64,000 nucleotides of DNA from Anthoceros angustus (GCA_010909165.1 MU008158.1:62001-126000); one strand, 5' to 3'; numbered from the stretch's first letter, positions 1 through 11,104 are shown. Numbers and translations are program-made. Notes: a model not told the origin generated them from the sequence alone.

Positions 1-1119
1 TTCTTACTTGACCAGGATATTGGTGCTCCTCCTAAGAGTAATACATACCCGACTGATTTTCGGTGTCGGGTCATAAAGATAGTCGGCATCGATATGCCGT
101 TAGAGTTAATGTGTTGATAGCTGGTGTATGCTTGAACATCGATCCTGTACATAGTGCCTTTAAGGTATCCGAATATACGCTCAGACATCCGGTGCTCACG
201 CCCGTGGTTCTCCAAGAATTGTGAACCGACTTCAAAAGATATATCCGGTCTCGTAAAATTGCATAAATATATTAGAGTGCCAACAGATGTCGGTATGGAA
301 CTGACATTTCTAGCTTTTCTTCATTGTTTTGGGACTCATATCCGAGGTAAGCCTAACACCACTTGCAAAAGGTGTGGGTGCAGCTTTGCATCCTCAAGTC
401 CAAATTTAGCTAAACTCTCCTTAATATACTTGGTTTGAACTATACTTAGAGTCTTATTACCTCTATTTCGTATAATATTAACACCAAGTGCATATGTCAT
501 TTCTCCTAGATCGGACATCTCAAATAGAGTCCTAAGCCATGCTTTAGTTTACTAGAGTGAGGGAGTTTGTTGCCATAAAAACATCATCAACATAAAGTAG
601 AAGATAAAATATATCATTGCGGATATTAGGATGTACATACAAGCATCACCACGCTTTGCTTAAATCCTCTCCCAATAAGTTGTACATGTATGGTTAGTTC
701 CAATTCTTGCTTAAGGCCATACAAACCTTTGATGAGTCGGCATACCCAATCTTCTTTGCCTTTGACTTCAGAACCCTCGGGTTGTCTCATGTATATTTCC
801 TCTGGGCCCCATACAAATATCTTTGTCTTAACATCCATCATGTGGAGTTCAAGATCATGTTGGGCACATAAGGCAAATATCATTCAAGTGTGGCAATTTG
901 GCTTGGGGCATAAGTGGCCCAAGGTATGTAATCTAGACCAGAATTGTGTAAAACCTCGCTACTAGGACGTGCCTTATACCTTTCTATAGAACCATCTCCT
1001 TTTCTTTTAATTTTGAATACCCATTTGCTGGTTACTATCTTCCTACCCCTAGGTGGTTTGACCAATTCCCATGTAGAGTTATTAACTAGGGAATTATATT
1101 CGAATCTACTACCTTCCAT
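1..1119 (-). pseudogene. copia-1 reverse transcriptase and partial RNase H
   Basis: Minus-strand segments line up with copia reverse transcriptase. 880-1119 has STWELVKPPRGRK and KWVFKIKRKGDGSIERYKAR. 626-883 has MMDVKTKIFVWG, EEIYMRQPEG and LIKGLYGLKQ. 336-518 has MSDLGEMTYALGVNI. At 1-60 the RNase H segment KSVGYVLLLGGAPISWSSK is readable and runs off the window. Frameshifts separate all parts. The YVDD region, expected near 520-630, is not readable in one frame. Confidence 0.9.
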
Positions 1120-1417
1120 AAGTCTTTTCGGAGAAGAGAAAGCTTGTTTTAAGGTAAGAGGTTCTTCCGGGTCTATAGTTGCCTTGTAGACAGCTTGAGA
1201 ATAAAGTGATATAGGGGTATAGGATCATCAAAACAGCTAGGTATCCTAAAGGAGGTTCCTTCCAACCAGGGACCGAGATAGTAGGTCGGGATCTAAGGTT
1301 GTACCTTTGTGTGCATCATCCACAGGCGGGATCAACGGATCTGCTGGCTCCACAATGTCATCCTCCGAGGGTCATCAAACTCATCATCATGAGTGTCAAC
1401 CGGCGCCTGCTGGGATG

Positions 1418-2026
1418 TCAACATCGCGGTTGAGTTGTACGTTGTGGAATAGATGCTAACTCCTCCTCCTCCCGCATAATAGGTTCAACTAAAGGAACAC
1501 GAAGCGGAATGGGAAATGGAGTGAAATAATCAATCATCAAAATAAGAAGGGTCAATGGTCTCATCAAGAGGAGGACCAAGCCTATCAGCTCCACATGTGG
1601 GGAAAAGAGGTAAGACTCATGAAAAGTAACACTCGGCGTATAAAAGTTGCCTTGTAGAAGGGTTGAACAATTTGTACCCTTTGATACCTTGTAGCCAATG
1701 AAAGTGTACTTATGCTTTGGGATCCAACTTACGCAATGCTTTGGGAATAAAAACATATGCGGGATCCAAAAATTGGTAAGGTGGTCAATAGAAGGCTTCT
1801 TGCCAATGAATGCTTCATATGGAGTCATACCTTGAAGCTGATGTAGGCAATCGATTCATGAGATAGGTTCTAGGAGGGCCTCCGCCCAATAAGCCTTAGA
1901 TAACTTAGCTTGTACCAATAAGCAACTGTGATCTCTTGAGGCGTAGATTCTTGTTCGGCCACGCCATTTTGTTGAGGAGTGTAGACAATGTAAGTTGTTG
2001 AGCTATACCTTCACTCGACAAAATCC
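1418..2026 (-). pseudogene. copia-1 integrase C-terminal part
   Basis: On the minus strand, sequence just below 2027 encodes remains of the TPQQNGVAE region with frameshifts. The open segment 1418-1828 begins MTPYEAFIGKKPSIDHL and includes FIGYKVSKG and VTFHES. These match the conserved copia integrase C-terminal stretch (PYEA-, GY-, and V.F.E blocks). An acidic, low-complexity linker towards reverse transcriptase follows. Frames change several times. Confidence 0.8.
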
Positions 2027-2470
2027 TCAAATTCGAGATGTAAACTCTCCACCATTGTCGGAACGTAAGGTCTTGAGTTTGTTATCTGTAAGTCTCTCAG
2101 CCCATTTCATGTAGTCCTTGAAGAAGTGAAAGGCATCACTCTTGTTTTTCAGGATGTAGGAAAAGACAAAACGAGAGAAATCATCTGTGAAGGTCAAAAA
2201 ATATCTACTACCACTAAAGGAGGGTGTAGACAAGGGTCCACAAATGTCTGTGTGCACTATCTCTAAAGGTGACTTGGCCCTTTGTGGAGATTTATTTTTG
2301 AAAGGCTCTTGATGTCGTTTAGTGAGGACACAAGATTCGCACCAAGGTAGGTGTTCAACCTTTGCAAGGCAAGGGGTTCTATATAAAGCTCCCTTAGACA
2401 TTTGGATTAATTTTTGACTATTAGGATGACCAAGGCGACAATGCCAAAGCATGGTTTGGGTAGGTGTCAT
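2027..2470 (-). pseudogene. copia-1 integrase, zinc-binding and core domains
   Basis: A 147-codon open segment on the minus strand. It starts with LWHCRLGHPN and later CESCVLTKRHQ, the HHCC zinc-binding (GAG pre-integrase) domain. It continues into the rve core with HTDICGP (first catalytic Asp) and RSDNGGEF (second Asp), where the frame ends. The third catalytic Glu should lie in the next segment. The enzyme would insert element cDNA into nuclear DNA. It is the best-kept part of copia-1. Confidence 0.9.
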
Positions 2471-2479
2471 GGGTTTGGA

Positions 2480-2889
2480 ATGGCAACATTAGCGTAATGG
2501 GTGGCTCCCACTTGTCGACAATCTATAGAGACCATCATCTAAAGTGCTGCGATTGTATAGTTTCTATCACTTATGAAAGAGAGAAGACAACTATTCGCAT
2601 AAAGGATCACCGCAGAGTGTGTTCTTGACAAAGACTTGCGATACTAGATTCTTGCACATTGAAGGAACATGGAGGACGTGATGAAGATGAAGAACGACCG
2701 AATCACACTTGAATACAATCGAACCGACACCGCAATGGGTAGGTTGTGATCATCTCGTGAGGAGACGATGTCCTGTGGTGAGTAAGACTCAAAAGAGTTT
2801 CATTGTAACAAATATGTGAAGTAGCTCCACCGTCTAAGTACCATGAGGTATTGGAGGGCTTGGAAGAAGCCAAGCAGGAGTGAACGCTG
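2480..2889 (-). pseudogene. copia-1 aspartic protease remnant
   Basis: On the minus strand at about 2823-2850 the sequence encodes YLDGGATSHI, matching the copia protease active-site motif D[ST]GAT.H with Ser/Thr replaced by Gly. Downstream sequence between gag and integrase is in the right place for the rest of the protease but has stops and no long frame. The altered active site and broken frame indicate a non-functional copy as written. Confidence 0.7.
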
Positions 2890-3930
2890 GAGTTGAGGAA
2901 GATTGTTTCGCCGCAATGTTAGCTGTGGGGCCTCCTTGCGAGGTTCCCATTCTTCTTCTTACGACAATCCTTTTCCATGTGATTTGGATTACGCACCAAT
3001 TACATATAATCCCGATCTTCTTGTTACCTCTTGCGGTGTTGAAGAAGATGCCTCTCCATCATGGAAAGTATGCGGATATGGGGGTCGTTGGAAAGTAGAA
3101 CCTCGGCCTCGCCCTCTTCCTCTACCCCTTTGTGAATACATCACCGCTTGTTGGCTCGGAGTGATGATGACGTCTTGCCTCCTCCGTAGCAATGCTCCAA
3201 TAAGTTCGAAACACGATGTCCGCTCTTCATTTGGATCTTCATCCGCAGCTTTTCCGACATTAATCGCATTTTGAGTTGTAATGAAAGCCCTATAAGAAGG
3301 TGGCAATGAAGATAAGAGAATGACGTAAGCCTCCATCTCCGAGATAGGTACGCCATTGAAGATTCCAAATGGGATCGTGCCAATCGAAATGCATTAACAT
3401 GATGTTCGATGGTGTCGGACTCCTTCATTGAGAGGTTGCGGAAGTTACGTGAAGTGCAACAATACTCATTACATCTCGAGATGAATATAATTGAGCAAGG
3501 TGAGTCCACATATCCTTGGAGGTCTTTGCAGCGACATGTCTCACCATATGTTGAGAAAGTCCACCGACCAATAAATCTTGTGCCTTCGTCCTGGCGCCCC
3601 GGAAGGTTGAAGTTCACGTTCAAATCGGGCGTGTGGCCTTGGAATTGATCCATCGACGATGCCCCAAAGGTCTCTTTGCCGCAAAGCTCCTCGCATTCTC
3701 AATGACCGATGTCATAATCCCTTCCATTGAATCTATCTTTCTCTTTGAATCACACCATAATGATAATGCAATGAAGTGTTAGCATTATCATTACCCAATG
3801 GGAATTAGGAGCAGTTTGTTCTTCATTATTGATCACTCCAGCCATTGTAGGTGATTTAGAGGACTAGGCCTCGACCCTCTCATCTTCTTTATTGCATGCG
3901 AAACTCTTCTCTTGCATCATAGTCGATTCG
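2890..3930 (-). pseudogene. copia-1 gag (UBN2-like) with broken zinc knuckle
   Basis: Capsid precursor that would package the element RNA in cytoplasmic particles. The minus-strand frame at 3141-3653 carries a SMKESDTIEHHVNAFR-like segment, typical of UBN2-type gag. The overlapping frame at 2989-3336 carries LLSSLPPSYRAFI, the conserved gag motif, followed by an RG-rich linker. Near 2960-2990 the zinc knuckle is split: CNWC is in one frame and HMEKDCRKKK in another. The protein is therefore spread over at least three frames. No start is chosen because the N-terminal part is eroded. Confidence 0.85.
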
Positions 3931-4613
3931 GATGATGATAGCATGCTCTCAAATCTCGCGCATTATCAACCTTAGAGAGAATAGACAATTTTGTCCTTAA
4001 TTCAGATAATTCTCCTTAAGATCAAAGGATTGGATTCTAAGAGTTGCTAATTGACTATCAATTTCTTGAAATCTAAGAGTTTCTATGCTATTTTGTCTTG
4101 CAGACTAGAAGATAAAGGAGTACTAATACCAGATTCAAATTTGGGATATGTTGGAGAGCTAATTCTAATGCCTTGACGTGAATTGGACTAAAACTTCTAG
4201 CAAATCACGCCTAGCTAGCTTGATAAACTTCCCTTGATCCGGTTTAGAAATTAAAATAGATGCAATGAAGTTTGCTATACAAGAGGAGGTTTCTACTATC
4301 TCTCCTCTATAGCTTGTTGTCTTCTATTGCTTCTATGTGTTGGGCTCCTAATTTGTTCTTGTTGTCTTGCAGACTACTTCTCTTCTTAACTCTATGCCTT
4401 CTCCTTCTAAGGGAACACAAATCCATGGAGGAAGAACAAAGAATTAGTGCATAAAAGCATTGTTAGAAGAGAAATGTTAGCATAAAAAGAATGCATGCAA
4501 AGACAGCAATTCTAGGATAAACACAATCCATCTAGGCAAATGCTAGATTAGAAAGTGTCTCCTAGATAAGCTACTTAGATGCATGAGGATGCAAGCAAAC
4601 AAAGAGCAAGTGT
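3931..4613 (-). other. copia-1 5' leader
   Basis: Untranslated leader between the primer binding site and the first recognisable gag sequence. It is AT-rich and has no long reading frame. I see no other feature in it. Confidence 0.5.
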
Positions 4614-4624
4614 GCTCGATACCA
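4614..4624 (-). other. primer binding site of copia-1
   Basis: Immediately downstream of the LTR the minus strand reads TGGTATCGAGC. The usual plant copia primer binding site, complementary to initiator tRNA-Met, is TGGTATCAGAGC. The only difference is loss of the A in CAG. The same loss is seen in copia-3 at 31916-31926. Confidence 0.85.
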
Positions 4625-4863
4625 TGATGAGAATCATACACAAGCTCTAGCAATATGTGTTGCATTACATTCATAATAGAAAGTACATGCCTTATATAGA
4701 AGGCTAAAAGTGGTTATAACCACCTAGTGGTTGTAACAAATAACCACTTAAGTAACCAACTGAAGAAAACTACTTAAACTACTTAATGCCCTATCCAAAT
4801 AAATAAATCATTAAGTTCTAGGTGCCTTAGTGAAGAGTGCCCTAATAGTGACCTATTTCATCA
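4625..4863 (-). repeat. 5' LTR of copia-1
   Basis: This 239-bp segment begins TGATGA and ends TCATCA on either strand, a perfect 6-bp terminal inverted repeat of the TG...CA type. It lies directly against the primer binding site. On the minus strand it contains a TATA-like stretch (TATATAAGG, near 4690-4700). The partner 3' LTR is outside the window, so the ends are inferred from the inverted repeat and the primer binding site. Confidence 0.8.
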
Positions 4864-4921
4864 GTTTTCTTATTGCGCTGGGACTATTGTGTAGGAGGAA
4901 GGAGCCCGACTCTGTCTGGAG

Positions 4922-5443
4922 GTGCACTGCAGGCGGATGGCGCTGCACCGGAAGATCCGCCCATCCGTGTCGATTGTCTACATCAGGATCTCGAGCTTGG
5001 TGCAGGTAATGGTACCGAACACTTGCGTCACTGGCAATGGACTAGACAAATTAACTTTTCGTCACATTGAATGGTCATGTTTACTGAGTACAAGGCCAAC
5101 GGTGGGTGGCGGTGGCAATGGTCTTGTTGGTCACGAGGTACCACCAAGCGGGATGTCGCAGGAGGTTTGTAGGGAAGAAGAGGCAGACTTAACTCTCGTG
5201 GACAGTGTGCCGAATACACAGCCACCTGTAGACACCCCAACCCGGAGGCTTACCCGGAGAGCTCTGCGGGAGGGTGAGGGAGGAGGGGTACTGATGGCGG
5301 GGTGGGACGAGCCCGAGCTTGGAGCGCGCCGGATCTTGGCTGCACCACGGAAGAAAAGGAAAGATGGAGGAGTCCGAGGGTGTGGCCGAGGTTCGAAAAG
5401 GAGCAAAGCCAAGACCAGAGGGAGCAGTGATTCGGATGGCTGA
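4922..5443 (+). CDS. hypothetical basic protein with PTRRLTRR motif
   Basis: A 173-codon frame of unknown function. The N-terminal half has no recognisable domain. The C-terminal half is Gly/Arg/Lys-rich, with PTRRLTRRALREGEGGG near residues 106-120 and APRKKRKDGG near residue 140, which look like nuclear localisation or DNA-binding stretches. A similar PPTRRITRSVSK motif followed by KRKRSQSDGG occurs in the broken minus-strand gene at 13203-13675. This may therefore be an accessory transposon protein, perhaps of the outer CACTA element. Start choice is arbitrary; Met codons near residues 1 and 6 are equally possible. It could also be a chance frame. Confidence 0.35.
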   Translation: MHCRRMALHRKIRPSVSIVYIRISSLVQVMVPNTCVTGNGLDKLTFRHIEWSCLLSTRPTVGGGGNGLVGHEVPPSGMSQEVCREEEADLTLVDSVPNTQPPVDTPTRRLTRRALREGEGGGVLMAGWDEPELGARRILAAPRKKRKDGGVRGCGRGSKRSKAKTRGSSDSDG

Positions 5444-6183
5444 TGTACGCCATGGTCCATGCATGTGTGTGTGAAGTGTTCCACTATCGCGGGGTGCTCC
5501 CCATCGGTGCGCCACCTGGTCCATTGGGCAAGTGGTGGCAATGTCTGGATGGTGAGGGCAATTTAGAGTATGCTGTATCAGGGAACTCGGATGGTATAGG
5601 ACAACCTTCCATGATGAGACTTTCCGGATAATGGACCGGTTAATTGTACAATCCTAATCGCGCACTACTGCTTTGCATGGTCGGTAAAATGTATTGACTG
5701 AATATTATATAAAAATTTTTGGTCCTAATTTAGGTTTCTGCTGAAGCAAGCTCAAGAGGGCAAAACCCTTAATTCAAACCAGACAACCTGGCACCTGACA
5801 AGATGGAATCGCATGTTGAATACGGCAGTCATGCTCACGGTGCATGTACTATATAGAACCGAGGTGGCAACCCCTGACCGCCATGCGATGCCAGCAGGAA
5901 AGGACGCCATGTTTGGTCCATGCTGGATACGCCATGTGGCGCACACGGCCGGACAATAATCCGCAAGCTCCGCATCGCCAGGTCAAGGCCGCGACGCTGG
6001 CGTATGTGTCCGAATCATGACGAGCATACTTCCGTTCGTCCAGTGGACGGAAAGAAGTGAGAGAGTAGTCACACGGGATTGACGAGGGCGAACCAGTTGC
6101 GAAGGGTCCCTCACCATCCCGGTTGGAGGGCTGTCATTTACTTTGCGAGCACGGTTTTAAAATGACTAGGAATTACACGGAAA
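5444..6183 (+). other. intergenic sequence, nothing recognised
   Basis: No coding region or repeat was recognised. An AT-rich stretch lies near 5700-5730. The sequence joins the copia-2 fragment abruptly near 6184. Confidence 0.5.
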
Positions 6184-6219
6184 TCCGCGGCGCGAGTTTG
6201 TCAATCTCTTCGACTACTC

Positions 6220-7599
6220 TTTGCCTTAGCAGTTGAGTACGACCTTGAACTGCAGCAGATGGATGTCTGCACTGCTTTTCTCCATGGCACTCTGGAAGAA
6301 AAACTGTAAATGGAGCAGCCCGAAGGCTATGCTGATCATGCACATCCGGAGTATGTGTGCCTACTAATAAAATGCCTTTATGGCTTGAAGCAAAGTGCAG
6401 AGCGTTGGCACAAGCGCTGTGACAAGGCACTGAAAGGACTTGGCTTTTGCCAGTGTGCAGCAGACTCAAATGTTTATGTGCTACAAAGAGGGGCAACTTA
6501 CGTGATTCTTGCTCTCTACGTAGACGACGTCATTCTCGCTGCTAATGATACTGCCCTGCTGGCACAAGTGAAAGACATGTTACGATAGATTTTCGAAATG
6601 ACCGACAGTGGGGATTTGCTATTTTGCCTTGGCATACAAGTGTTGAGGGTCCGTTCAGAGGAACTATTGATAATCCATCAACACAAGTACATAACAAAAA
6701 TTCTGCACAAGTTTAACATGGGCCAGGCACATCCAGCTACCACACCAGGTGCTGTGGGCACTAAGCTAACAAGGTATGAATATGCTACGACTGAGGCTGA
6801 TCAACAAGACATGCAGGATATTCCATATTGTCATGCTGTTGGAAGCCTAATCTTTGTGAGTAACTGGACAAGACCTGATATCCAGCACTCCGTAAGCACT
6901 GTTTCACAATTCTTAGAAAACCCTGGCCGTGCCCACTGGACGGCAGTGAAAAGAATATTTCGATACCTGAAAGGGACTCATCATATAGGCCTTTGCTATA
7001 GGAGCAATGGTACGAGACACTTATCTCTTCAAGGGTTCACCGACGCAGACTGGGCTTCAGATAGCGACTCCCGAAAAAGCCTCTCCACGTATGCTTTCCT
7101 TCTGTCCCAAGCAGCTGTCAAGTGGAGCTGCAAGAAGCAGACCAGTATAGCCCTCTCCAGCACTGAGGCCGAATATAAGTCTCTTACAGATGCTACGAAA
7201 GAAGTGGAATGGGCGCGTGCATTCTTGAAGGATATCGGAGAGACACAGGATGGTCCCACTAACCTCTTTTGTGACAACCAGTCTGCGATCGCCTTGGTAT
7301 CTAACCCCCGCTTCCATGCACGTACAAAACACATCGAGATCCATCATCACTATGTTAGGGATGCAGCTGAGAGGGGAATTGTCAAGATCCTCTATGTGCC
7401 AACAGATGATAACACAACCGACATCCTAACAAAGGCCTTGCCCAAAGACAAGATCAAAAACATATGGAAGGCCTTGGCCTGTTTAATTACAGCCAGTACT
7501 TCAAAGCAAAGTGAGGGGGACTTATGGGTGAGGACCAAGTCCTCGGATGTTGTTGTTAAACGCTCTTCGCCTTTTGCCGACACCGTAGTTAGGAGATGA
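6220..7599 (+). pseudogene. copia-2 reverse transcriptase/RNase H
   Basis: One reading frame from about 6220 to 7599 with two in-frame stops (TAA at 6307-6309 and TAG at 6586-6588). Before the first stop is QQMDVCTAFLHGTLEE. Then MEQPEGYADH, CLYGLKQS and the catalytic YVDD (6517-6528) follow. After the second stop comes MTDSGDLLFCLGIQV. RNase H shows DADWASDSDSRKS, SSTEAEYKSL and FCDNQSAIAL, then the HIEIHHHYVRD and TDILTKALPK tail. All key residues I can see are kept. The 333-codon part (6598-7599) is intact. The first two reverse transcriptase blocks upstream are missing. Confidence 0.9.
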
Positions 7600-8241
7600 G
7601 GGGAGCACAAAGAGATATGTTAGACGCAGAAGAACATCCAAATTCCGGCAGCAGGAGGATGAAGCTCCACGTTTTCTAACTGACCTGGATGCTGGAATAT
7701 CACCGCTCCCTCTCCTGCCTTTCTTTGAGCAACTGAAGCAGCTTCTCTGCTTCGTGAAGTGGCTTGAGCAAGCTGGCGTTATCTCCCACGTCTGCTGGCA
7801 GAACGCACCTCTCCTCCACTCTCACGGGCCTGCTCCAGCACAATTTAACATCAAGTGAAATCTTCCACCCACCAAGCGTCACACTCGAGCCTAGGACATG
7901 GAGTTCATCCCACTTGTCAGCCCTCGGAGGAACAGGGCGCGGCAGCTGTTTCTTCTGCCTCCCTCTCCTTTCTTGTTCTGCTCACGCACGGGTCTTGCAG
8001 CCTTCCTTCTTCCTGCTTCACGCCTGGGAGCCATGGTGATCAAGCGGGCGAGAATTTGCACGCATCAGGTGATGAAGCGCAAAACTGGGCGATATTCGTA
8101 GCCATCCACATTTTCGGACGCACAGGGGCACACTTGATTGTAGTTGTTGGGCGTAATTGCCTACACCCCTCAGCCTGCCCCTGCCCACTCCTTGTGACTG
8201 TCCTTTGGATGCCTCCCTAAGCTCGTACGCTTAAGGGAGGG
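7600..8241 (+). other. copia-2 3' untranslated region and polypurine tract
   Basis: Non-coding sequence between the polyprotein stop and the LTR. It ends in AAGGGAGGG (8233-8241), a polypurine tract that abuts the TG of the LTR. The same tract recurs at 9499-9506 in the duplicated copy. Confidence 0.65.
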
Positions 8242-8440
8242 TGTTAGAGTTATAACAGTATAAGCTTAACTACGCTTAGGGCTAGATTATATAAGTTAGA
8301 GTAATATATCCAAAGGTTGCATAGTGAAGGGTTGTTTAGTATAAAAGACCAACACTTATCCAATATTTGTATTCTCTGTTTATTCTGAATTAGATCGTGC
8401 TTTGCTTTCCTCGCGCACTCTGACCATGGTTCAAACCGAA
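8242..8440 (+). repeat. copia-2 3' LTR, copy 1 (end approximate)
   Basis: Starts TGTTAGAGTTATAA right after the polypurine tract and contains TTATATAAG as a promoter-like site. A second copy starts at 9507 in the tandem duplicate. No matching CTAACA end was found, so the end coordinate is a guess. Confidence 0.55.
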
Positions 8441-8549
8441 CAACATGCCACATGCCTGTACAGGCATGTGGCTCATACATGCCTACACGCATGTACAAGC
8501 ATACTCGATGTTTTCCTTCTCATGTGTGTCGTTGGATTAAAGAAGATTC

Positions 8550-9290
8550 ATACAATTATGAAGTGCTCCAATTTCGGTTGAGGTGGGTGCGGCACTTCAT
8601 GGATCCATTGATTGGCAACGGAGAGAAACTAGAGACACAAGCAATTGTGGAGGCAGCCATTCAAGAGATGTTGGTGGGATTTGGAGCATGGCTCATGTGT
8701 GTGACCAAATGTTCAACACCATGTTGCGCAATTGGAAGAACAATCTTGCAAGATCATAAGACAATTTCTTGAGGGTAATCATCCACCTAAGTATAAGCCT
8801 CGTGATATCTCGGTGACGGTGGGATCGCATTGTGGAGAATGAAAAGCCAAGGCCGGATGGAGATGTGCACAAAAGCATAGCAATGTTGAGGAAGTTGAAC
8901 TCGGATGCCCAGTATGCCCACTTTGGTAATGGTGGGTTTGTGAAGTTTACAAATCGGTTTTACCAACTCTTTGGTAGGCGTCCTCTGAGCAAGAGATGAG
9001 GTTGTGGCAAGAAGGCGGAAATTGGATAATAAAACTTGAAACATATTGAATGGTGAATCTTCCTCATCCGAGCGTTTGGCTCCAACCAGAATAGGTGCCA
9101 AACAATTGTGGCGGGACCTCAAGGATGCTGGTTACAAAGATGATGATTTGGATGGTAAGATTTTGATTTGATGTCTTTGCAAGTTTTGATTGTCCTATTT
9201 TAACTCTTTTTGGATTTGCCATAGGAGCCGTAATATCGCATTGAGCGCAAGCAAGTGGATGATAATGACTGGTTTTGGACAATTTGGTGC
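8550..9290 (+). pseudogene. En/Spm-like gene fragment, copy 1
   Basis: Eroded copy of the gene described at 9823-11029. QFLEGNHPPKYKPRDIS is readable near 8770-8810. Later parts are shifted: GAGATGAGG replaces GAGACAGAGG and TGTGCAC replaces TGTCTGCAC. The intron-like sequence near 9153-9224 is present. No intact product is possible. Confidence 0.5.
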
Positions 9291-9292
9291 CT

Positions 9293-10577
9293 TCTTCCCG
9301 CTTCACGGGAGCCATCGCAGATCGAGAATTTGCACGCAAGCATAAACGATCGGATGAAGGCGATAAGTCGCAGCGATATTCGTAGCCATCCAATTTCGGA
9401 CGCACGGGGCACACTTGATTGTAGTTGTGCACTGCTCACACCCGCCCGCCCGCCCACCCCTTGCGGATCGCCTTGATGCCTCCTAAGCTCGCACGCTTAA
9501 GGGAGGTGTTAGAGTTATAATAAAAGATAAGCTTAACTACGCTTAGGGCTAGATTATATAAGTTAGAGTAATATATCCAAAGGTTGCATAGTGAAGGGTT
9601 GTTTAGTATAAAAGACCAACACTTATCCAATATTTGTATTCTCTGCTTTATTCGAATTAGATCGCGGCTTTGCTTTCCTCGCCAAGACGACCATGGTTCA
9701 AACCGACATGCCACATGCCCGACAGCATGTGGCTCATACATGCCTACACGCATGTACAAGCATACTCGATGTTTTCCTTCTCATGTGCCAGTTAGATTAA
9801 AGAAGATTCATACAATTATGAAGTGCTCCAATTTCGATTGAGGTGGGTAATGCGGCACTTCATGGATCCATTGATTGGCAACTTGGGGAGAGAAACTAGA
9901 GACACAAGCAATTGTGGAGGCAGCCATTCAAGAGATGTTGGTGGATTTGGAGCATGGCTCATGTGTGTGACCAAATGTTCAACACCATGTTGCGAATTGA
10001 AGAACAATCTTGCAAGATGCGCAAGACAATTTCTTGAGGGTAATCATCCACCTAAGTATAAGCCTCGTGATATCTCGGCTGACCAATGGGATCGCATTGT
10101 GGAGAATGAAAAAGCCAAGGCCAGGATGGAGATGTCTGCACAAAAACGCATAGCAATGTTGAGGAAGTTGAACTCGGATGCCCAGCCGTATGCCCACTTT
10201 GGTAATGGTGGGTTTGTGAAGTTTACAAATCGATTTTACCAACTCTTTGGTAGACGTCCTACGGAGCAAGAGACAGAGGCTGTGGCAAGAAGGCCGGAAA
10301 TTGGATAATAAAACTTGAAACATATTGACGGCCGCCAATCTTCCTCATCCGAGCGCTTTGGCTCCAACCCCGAGAATAGGTGCCAAACAATTGTGGCAGG
10401 ACCTCAAGGATGCTGGTTACAAAGATGATGATTTGGATGGTAAGATTTTGATTTGATGTCTTTGCAAGTTTTGATTGTCCTATTTTAACTCGCTTTTTGA
10501 TTTGCCATAGGAGCCGAATATCGCATTGAGCGCAAGCAAGTGGACGATGACGGCTGGTTTTTGGACAATTTGGTGCC
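9293..10577 (+). repeat. tandem duplication, unit 2 (about 1.29 kb)
   Basis: Second copy of the 8003-9292 segment. It is the better-kept copy for the coding part (10036-10310), while unit 1 is better kept at other sites. Erosion is therefore not confined to one unit. Confidence 0.85.
9507..9700 (+). repeat. copia-2 3' LTR, copy 2 (end approximate)
   Basis: Duplicate of the LTR start at 8242, carried in the second unit of the 1.3-kb tandem duplication and preceded by the same polypurine tract. Confidence 0.55.
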
Positions 10578-11029
10578 TAGATTGAAGCCCGGGTTAAGTG
10601 AGGATCTTTCTCCTCCGTAGTTCTTATAGAAGATCTTTCAAGTCTGCTTGTTGTAACACCGCTTGGTAACATATTCGATTCTTGCAGACCTGTGGCCTCC
10701 GCCTCGGTGGGAAGCCTTAACCTCCCAAGTGTGGTCAAGACCGTGGAACGAAGCCCGATGAAGTACTTGTTGAAGTTGAACCACTCCATCTCATGGAAGA
10801 GGTGGAAGAATTTGAAGAGGTTGAGGTATCCTCTAAATGTGGAAAAGTTTTTCAATCTCATGGCCTCTCATCGAACCGGACGACAGAACTTGAAGCTCAA
10901 CGCTTCTGTGAAGCTAGGTCCGACTACGCCAAAGAGCTCAAGTCATCAAGGGTGAAGAGCATGAAGAGGAAGGGAAATGAGGCTTCAATCAAGTCCAATT
11001 TGAAGAGATCAAGGAGCGAGGAATTCTAG
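9823..11029 (+). pseudogene. En/Spm (Transposase_24-like) gene, copy 2
   Basis: The clearest coding block is 10036-10310: RQFLEGNHPPKYKPRD, W.RIVENEKAKARMEM and GRRPTEQETEAVA. Its layout (a W..IV block, basic helix, then R.PTE.E) resembles plant En/Spm-associated Transposase_24 proteins. After a frameshift, AKQLWQDLKDAGYKDDDLDG leads to a GT...AG intron-like stretch (about 10440-10510). An exon reading EYRIERKQVDDDGWFLDNLV follows, then a second possible intron (10616-10686). A Glu/Lys-rich tail ends at 11029 with LKRSRSEEF. The family match is by eye and uncertain; a Myb/SANT-like gene is an alternative. Confidence 0.45.
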
Positions 11030-11104
11030 TTTGGTGCTTTTAGTTGCTCCTTAGAAACTCTTAGAAATTGATAATCGACATCGCTTTTTGTGGGAATGTC
11101 CCTT

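Larger units (their letters stand above)
1..4863 (-). mobile_element. copia-1, Ty1/copia LTR retrotransposon, truncated by window edge
   Basis: Read on the minus strand the order is 5' LTR, primer binding site, gag with zinc knuckle, aspartic protease, integrase, reverse transcriptase and RNase H, which is the Ty1/copia order. The RNase H region runs off the window at position 1, so the 3' LTR is not visible. The coding region is broken by many frameshifts and stops, so this copy cannot make an intact polyprotein as written. Several of the breaks lie next to CAG/CTG-like sites, as elsewhere in the window. Element identity is secure from domain order and motifs; the precise family is not assigned. 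Confidence 0.95.
6184..8450 (+). mobile_element. copia-2, 3' half of a Ty1/copia retrotransposon
   Basis: The plus strand carries the later half of reverse transcriptase, complete RNase H, a 3' untranslated region, a polypurine tract and the start of an LTR at 8242. Gag, protease and integrase are absent upstream, so the element is 5'-truncated near 6184. It is the least eroded of the copia copies, with long frames. The 3' boundary of the LTR cannot be fixed because the element end was duplicated together with its flank (8003-10577). Confidence 0.85.
8003..9292 (+). repeat. tandem duplication, unit 1 (about 1.29 kb)
   Basis: Spans the copia-2 3' end, its LTR and the first exon region of the En/Spm-like gene. 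It starts with CTTCCTGCTTCACG and ends with GACAATTTGGTGCC, where unit 2 begins at once. Most differences from unit 2 fall at CAG/CTG/CCG sites, for example CACAGGGGC (near 8121) against CACGGGGC (near 9403). Confidence 0.85.
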
